From Streptomyces albogriseolus (GTDB taxonomy: Bacteria; Actinomycetota; Actinomycetes; Streptomycetales; Streptomycetaceae): 64,000 nucleotides of DNA. The position numbers were made by a program, and so were the translations under genes. Positions 60,283-64,000 of this stretch are shown piece by piece. Below the pieces are notes generated by a model, which searched no databases, was not told the origin of the DNA, and saw only the letters and a list, made by a program, of their open reading frames with translations. The stretch spans positions 186,001 through 250,000 of the forward strand of contig BMVA01000013.1 in assembly GCA_014650475.1 (NCBI GenBank). Reading direction: 5' to 3'. The stretch's first letter is position 1, and every line of letters begins with the position of its first letter.

Positions 60283-60372
60283 CCTTTCGACGTGGCGGTC
60301 AGGAGATGGCAGTGGATCTCCAAGGACCGGGCGGAACCCCGGTTTCGCTAACCAGTGATCCCGCGCTATGTA
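60283..60372 (-). repeat. Dispersed repeat with palindrome, copy 5
   Basis: It shares CCTTTCGACGT and GATCCCGCGCTATGT with 48752-48840. The palindrome centre (CCCCGGTTTCGCTAACCAGT) is degenerate. It ends 120 bases before the IS3 left end. Confidence 0.55.
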
Positions 60373-60562
60373 GTACCGCTCTGCGTGCCGGTGATCAGCG
60401 TGCCTGGCTCTGAGATCGGCCGCTATCAGGCGGTTCACCGCGTCTACGACCAGTCACACGACCTGGATCAGTAGGGAATGTGTACGACACCGCTGAAGTT
60501 CCCCCTCTGAACTGGACAGCCTGATACTGGGACGGAAGGTCCCGGAGGAAGCAGTCCAGGTA

Positions 60563-60868
60563 GTGAGCAAGAAGAGCAATACGAGCAAGCGGTACACGCC
60601 CGAGTTCAAGCGCGACGCGGTCGCGTTGGTGTACTCGTCGGGGAAGACGGTGACCGAGGTCGCCCGGGAGATCGGTGTGAGCCCCGAGGGGCTGCGGAAC
60701 TGGGTCAACCAAGACAAGGTTGACCGGGGTCAGGGGTCGGCCGACGCGTTGACCAGCGACGAGAAAGAAGAACTGCGCCGGCTGCGGCGGGAGAACCGGG
60801 AACAGCAGCAGACCATCGAGATCTTGAAAAAAGCCGCGGCCTTCTTCGCGAAGGAGTCGACGAAGTAG
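60563..60868 (+). CDS. IS3-family transposase OrfA
   Basis: A 101-residue protein with an HTH (YTPEFKRDAVALVYSSGKTV, TEVAREIGVSPEGLRNWV) and a leucine-zipper-like tail (ELRRLRRENREQQQTIEIL). The run TTGAAAAAAGCC at about 60825-60836 is a likely -1 frameshift site joining it to OrfB. Confidence 0.88.
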   Translation: MSKKSNTSKRYTPEFKRDAVALVYSSGKTVTEVAREIGVSPEGLRNWVNQDKVDRGQGSADALTSDEKEELRRLRRENREQQQTIEILKKAAAFFAKESTK

Positions 60869-60870
60869 CC

Positions 60871-61776
60871 GTGCGCTACGCGTTCATCGACGCGGAGAAG
60901 GCCACCGAGAGCAACCCCGGTGGTCACAGCGTCACCCTGATGTGCAAGGTGCTTGGGGTGTCCCGCTCGGGTTACTACGCCTATCTTGCCGCCCGGCCGG
61001 CCGCCGAGGAGCGGGCCCGCCAGGAGGACGAGCTGGCTGCCGAGATCCGGCAGATCCACACGGGGTCCCGCCGTGCGTACGGCGTCCCGAGGATCACGGC
61101 GGCGCTGCGCAGGAAGGGACGGCGGATCAACCGCAAGAGGGTCGAGCGGCTGATGCGCGAGCGCGGCATTCGCGGGATCACCCGCCGCAAGCGCCGGAGC
61201 CTGACCAGGCCGGACAAGAAGGCGGCAGTCTCCCCGGACCTGATCGGCCGCGACTTCACCGCAGCCGAGCCGGGCACCCGGCTGGTCTCGGACATCACGT
61301 ATCTGCCGACCCTCGCCGGATGGTGGTACCTCGCGACGGTCATCGACCTGGCGACCCGTGAGGTAATCGGGTACGCGATGGCCGATCACCACCGCGCCGA
61401 ACTCGTTGTCGATGCGCTGAAGATGGCTGCCGGTCGTGGTGCTTTGGAGGAGGGCTGCATTACGCATTCGGACCGCGGATCGGAGTACACCTCACGCGAA
61501 TATCGCACCCTGATAAAGGAGTTGGGGCTGAGACAGAGCATGGGCAGAACGGGCTCATGTTACGATAACGCCGCCGCCGAAAGCTTTTTCGGACTGTTGA
61601 AGGCGGAGATCGGGACCACGGTCTGGGAATCCCACGAGGCTGCCCGCGCCGACGTCTTCCGCTTCATCGAGGTCGAGTACAACCGCACCCGTCTGCGCAA
61701 GCACCCCGTCTACGGGTACGTCACCCCGGTCGAGACCAGGACTCTGACAACGCAAGACCTCGCCCCCGCAGCGTAA
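60871..61776 (+). CDS. IS3-family transposase OrfB (DDE integrase)
   Basis: A 301-residue rve-type integrase: an HTH_21 region (IHTGSRRAYGVPRITAALRR), then the DDE triad in LVSDITYLPT, CITHSDRGSEYTS and ESFFGLLKAEIG. It is in the -1 frame relative to OrfA. Full length, no lesion seen. Confidence 0.9.
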   Translation: MRYAFIDAEKATESNPGGHSVTLMCKVLGVSRSGYYAYLAARPAAEERARQEDELAAEIRQIHTGSRRAYGVPRITAALRRKGRRINRKRVERLMRERGIRGITRRKRRSLTRPDKKAAVSPDLIGRDFTAAEPGTRLVSDITYLPTLAGWWYLATVIDLATREVIGYAMADHHRAELVVDALKMAAGRGALEEGCITHSDRGSEYTSREYRTLIKELGLRQSMGRTGSCYDNAAAESFFGLLKAEIGTTVWESHEAARADVFRFIEVEYNRTRLRKHPVYGYVTPVETRTLTTQDLAPAA

Positions 61777-61886
61777 CCATCCGCTGTCCACGCTCAAGGG
61801 GGAACTTCACGCTGATTGCCATCGGCCGGCCCAGGAAGTGGGCCGGCCTTTCCTTCTGGCATTGTCGCCGGCGATGCGCCCATGGG

Positions 61887-64000
61887 CTACTCGTCCGCTG
61901 CGTCATCTCCCTGTTCCTCGGGCGGCGCCGACCGCCGGTACTGGGGGTGATCGAGGTCGAGCTGCTTGGCTGCGTGCAGGGGTACGGGGTAGCGGGAGCG
62001 GTCGGACCAGGCGATGGTCTGGTGACACAAGCGTGCGGTCGCCCGTGCGAGCATCGTTCGGTCGACCCCATCGGCCACACCGACGGGGTAGATCTCGGTC
62101 GCTGTGACGGCCCACCACGGAGCCTTAAGCTCATTCGTTTCCCGCTCCCCCTCCTCCCCGCCCTTGCCCGGGTCGGCATCCCAGCGAGTGATGGCCTTGC
62201 CCAGGTCTCCGCCCTTGGCTTGATAGTTGCGCGGGATGTTGAACAGGATCCAGAAGGGATTCCCGAAGTCCACCTCGGCACGGTGTAGTTTGGCCGATGC
62301 GAACAGGATGGATTCCTTTTCGGTGTCCGGATCGCTCTCGCGAGGGACGGGAACGTACTGGGGCACCTCGTCCGCCGCGACGTTCATCCGGATGACCGCG
62401 CTCGGCTTCTTGCGCGGTGCGTTCCTGCCTTTGCCGTACCCCGGCAGCCAGGTACGCGGATCGGTGATGTCCTCTTCCTGATAGCTCTGATTCTCGTTGT
62501 GGAGGCCCGTCCACATCCGTCGGCAGGCGTGCCCGTCGACCATGACGACATAGCCCATGTCGGGTTCCAGCTCGTCGCGGACGAGGCTGGAGAGGGCATC
62601 TTCGACGTGTGCTGCTGCTTCCGCCCAGCGTTCCTTGTCCGTCTCGCCATTGCCGTCGACGTGGAGTGCGTAGTCACTGGCGTGGAAGGCGGCGATTGCC
62701 TCCCGGTAGGGCACCCAGGCCCCGATTTGCGGCGTCCACGCTCGCATCGTCCAGGCGTCGCCCTCCTCCTCCGGCGGGAACAGGGCGGTAGCAACAATGA
62801 TGCGTTTGGTGTGCTTGCCGTCGGCGGTCTTGGCTTGCCGGCGGGCGTGGATCCCGCAGTAGACGAGTTTCCCCGCCTCGCGTCCCTTCCGGTCCTTCGC
62901 GATGGCCCGCGCGAGGCGCTGGTCGATGACCCCAAGTGAGCGGTACAGGTCGAGGAGCGCCATGTAAGCAGCGTGGTCTTTCCCCGGCTTCGGAGGACTG
63001 ATTTCTGTTGCGGGGTTTCCGAAGGATCCCGGTTTCATTCCCGTGGTGAACTGACAGACGAAGCCCTTCTTGGCCAGGAAGCGGCGGACTTGGAATTTCC
63101 CGTCATAGCGCTCCTTGCGCAGCAGGAAGGCGTTTCGCTTCTCTCCGTCCTTCTTCTTCAGGGCCGGGATCTCGGTCTCGCACCAGACGCCGACCATTAC
63201 CTGCGACTCGCTGTCGGCGAAGTCGTCTTCGAGGGATTTGAACTCCACGGTCCGGTTGATGGCGTCGCCGTGTGACAGGAAGCGCTCGGCCTGGCGGAAC
63301 ACCACGCTGATGCCGGGAGCGAGGAAGACCTCCTCGCCCGGCGAGGGATCGCCGATGGGCGGGCCGTCCGGGAAGGCCAGGGACAGCGCGTTGATCATGC
63401 GAAGGCGGGTGTTCCAGCGGTACCACAGGCATACGATCCGCAGGTGCTCGAAACCCTGTGCCTTCACGGAAGCCGTGATCTCTTCGGGTGGGGGAAAGCC
63501 AATGTTGTGGAGGAGTTCGCCGGCCTCGATACGGCTTGCACGCTCCTGCGGGGCCATCTTCTGTTTGTCCGTGGGGCGCGGCTCGAAGGTCATCGGTTCC
63601 ACCGTGAAGTCGACCCAGGTGGCCTTCTCGCCCAGCACTTTGGAGACGTGTTCGGCCAGGAGCCGCAGGTGGAGGGTGCCAGGTCCCGTGCCGACAGCGA
63701 AGTTGTCGTTCTGCGGCATGAGCGGGCGGATGACGCCGGCGTCAGGGGTGATGAACGAGGGGAATTCCCCCTTCTCGGCGGCCCTTTCCAGCAGGTCCCG
63801 CTCTTCGGTGACGCGTGCCTGCAGGGCTTGCAGGACGCTGATGTCCATCTCGTCGCGTGCGAGCAGTTCCAGGGCGCGCTGGTTGACGGCGCGAACGTTG
63901 CCGTTGCGTACTAGTTCGGTGTGCAGGATGGGAAGGCCGTCGCTGCCCTGGTAGATGTGCGTGGACTTCGCGTAGACCATGTTGCTGTGGACGCGGGTGA
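61887..64000 (-). CDS. pPIWI-RE (Argonaute-related) defence protein, partial
   Basis: An open frame of about 700 residues continues off the right edge. Its C-terminal part matches the RNaseH/PIWI-like half of pPIWI-RE proteins: GKLVYCGIHARRQAKTADGK, RIIVATALFPP, MGYVVMVDGHACRRMWTGL, an aspartate-rich insert, then ELKAPWWAVTATEIYPVGV and a final YPVPLHAAKQLDLDH. Family members are 900-1000 residues, so a few hundred N-terminal residues are missing, although an ATG occurs at 63980. pPIWI-RE is normally encoded with a DinG-type helicase and a REase, which would lie outside the window to the right. The presumed function is defence against plasmids or phage. Confidence 0.75.
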   Translation of the reverse strand, partial: TRVHSNMVYAKSTHIYQGSDGLPILHTELVRNGNVRAVNQRALELLARDEMDISVLQALQARVTEERDLLERAAEKGEFPSFITPDAGVIRPLMPQNDNFAVGTGPGTLHLRLLAEHVSKVLGEKATWVDFTVEPMTFEPRPTDKQKMAPQERASRIEAGELLHNIGFPPPEEITASVKAQGFEHLRIVCLWYRWNTRLRMINALSLAFPDGPPIGDPSPGEEVFLAPGISVVFRQAERFLSHGDAINRTVEFKSLEDDFADSESQVMVGVWCETEIPALKKKDGEKRNAFLLRKERYDGKFQVRRFLAKKGFVCQFTTGMKPGSFGNPATEISPPKPGKDHAAYMALLDLYRSLGVIDQRLARAIAKDRKGREAGKLVYCGIHARRQAKTADGKHTKRIIVATALFPPEEEGDAWTMRAWTPQIGAWVPYREAIAAFHASDYALHVDGNGETDKERWAEAAAHVEDALSSLVRDELEPDMGYVVMVDGHACRRMWTGLHNENQSYQEEDITDPRTWLPGYGKGRNAPRKKPSAVIRMNVAADEVPQYVPVPRESDPDTEKESILFASAKLHRAEVDFGNPFWILFNIPRNYQAKGGDLGKAITRWDADPGKGGEEGERETNELKAPWWAVTATEIYPVGVADGVDRTMLARATARLCHQTIAWSDRSRYPVPLHAAKQLDLDHPQYRRSAPPEEQGDDAADE

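Larger units (their letters stand above)
60494..61809 (+). mobile_element. IS3-family insertion sequence, apparently intact
   Basis: The ends are imperfect inverted repeats: TGAAGTTCCCCCTCTGAAC with TGGACAGC on the left, and on the right the complement of TGAAGTTCCCCCTTGAGC with TGGACAGC. CGC directly flanks both ends as a 3-bp target duplication. Two overlapping-frame transposase genes fill the interior. An intact duplication suggests recent insertion. Confidence 0.85.

Overview
The window is high-GC actinobacterial DNA and almost certainly comes from a Streptomyces chromosome. Codon third positions are GC-rich, GTG and TTG starts are common, and there are SARP, TPR and HATPase regulator families, AICE-like small proteins and a type II polyketide cluster. 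Most of the window is accessory DNA. Decayed genes, insertion sequences and integrase modules separate a few intact blocks.

1-3.2 kb is mobile debris: an RHS fragment, small membrane proteins, an IS110-family element and an HTH protein. 3.3-12.8 kb holds a cell-wall-precursor-like gene set (MurC; MurF, C39-like peptidase, PLP racemase/dehydratase and Ddl on the other strand), a HATPase plus unknown-protein pair, a TPR regulator and a NAD-dependent epimerase. 12.9-18.4 kb is decayed: an APH fragment, a damaged IS5-family element, an MFS exporter, a frameshifted YcaO fragment, a regulator tail and two diverged tandem repeats.

21.2-41.4 kb is an apparently complete enterocin-type (enc) cluster. 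A phenylalanine lyase/mutase (EncP) and EncH, EncI, EncJ would make benzoyl-CoA, and EncN would activate free benzoate. EncA, B, C and L build the chain and EncD reduces it. The flavoenzyme EncM rearranges it, EncK methylates it, and EncR with EncQ hydroxylates it. EncF (SARP) and a TetR protein would regulate, and an MFS pump would export. The cluster sits between two directly repeated modules (18.3-20.3 kb and 46.0-47.5 kb). Each has a palindrome, a tyrosine integrase and a short 5' fragment of a 3-oxoadipate enol-lactonase (pcaL/pcaD-like) gene. The homology to that gene stops at the same codon in both. I infer that the enc cluster is cargo of an integrative element in a tandem array. MerR and SulP genes and several gene fragments lie at its right end, and excisionase genes lie just past the right module.

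49.3-64.0 kb looks like a defence island. A tightly overlapping operon encodes a radical SAM protein, a DUF6375-like protein and a 1335-residue STAND/NACHT-like NTPase with a nuclease-like N-terminus. It is followed by DUF4238 and trypco2 pseudogenes, a UvrD-like helicase fused to an iron-sulfur PD-(D/E)XK nuclease, a NucS-like DUF91 nuclease, an intact IS3-family element, and the C-terminal part of a pPIWI-RE (Argonaute-related) protein that runs off the right edge. The radical SAM / DUF6375 / STAND operon is the best candidate for an undescribed system. All family names come from reading motifs in the translated sequence; no database search was run.
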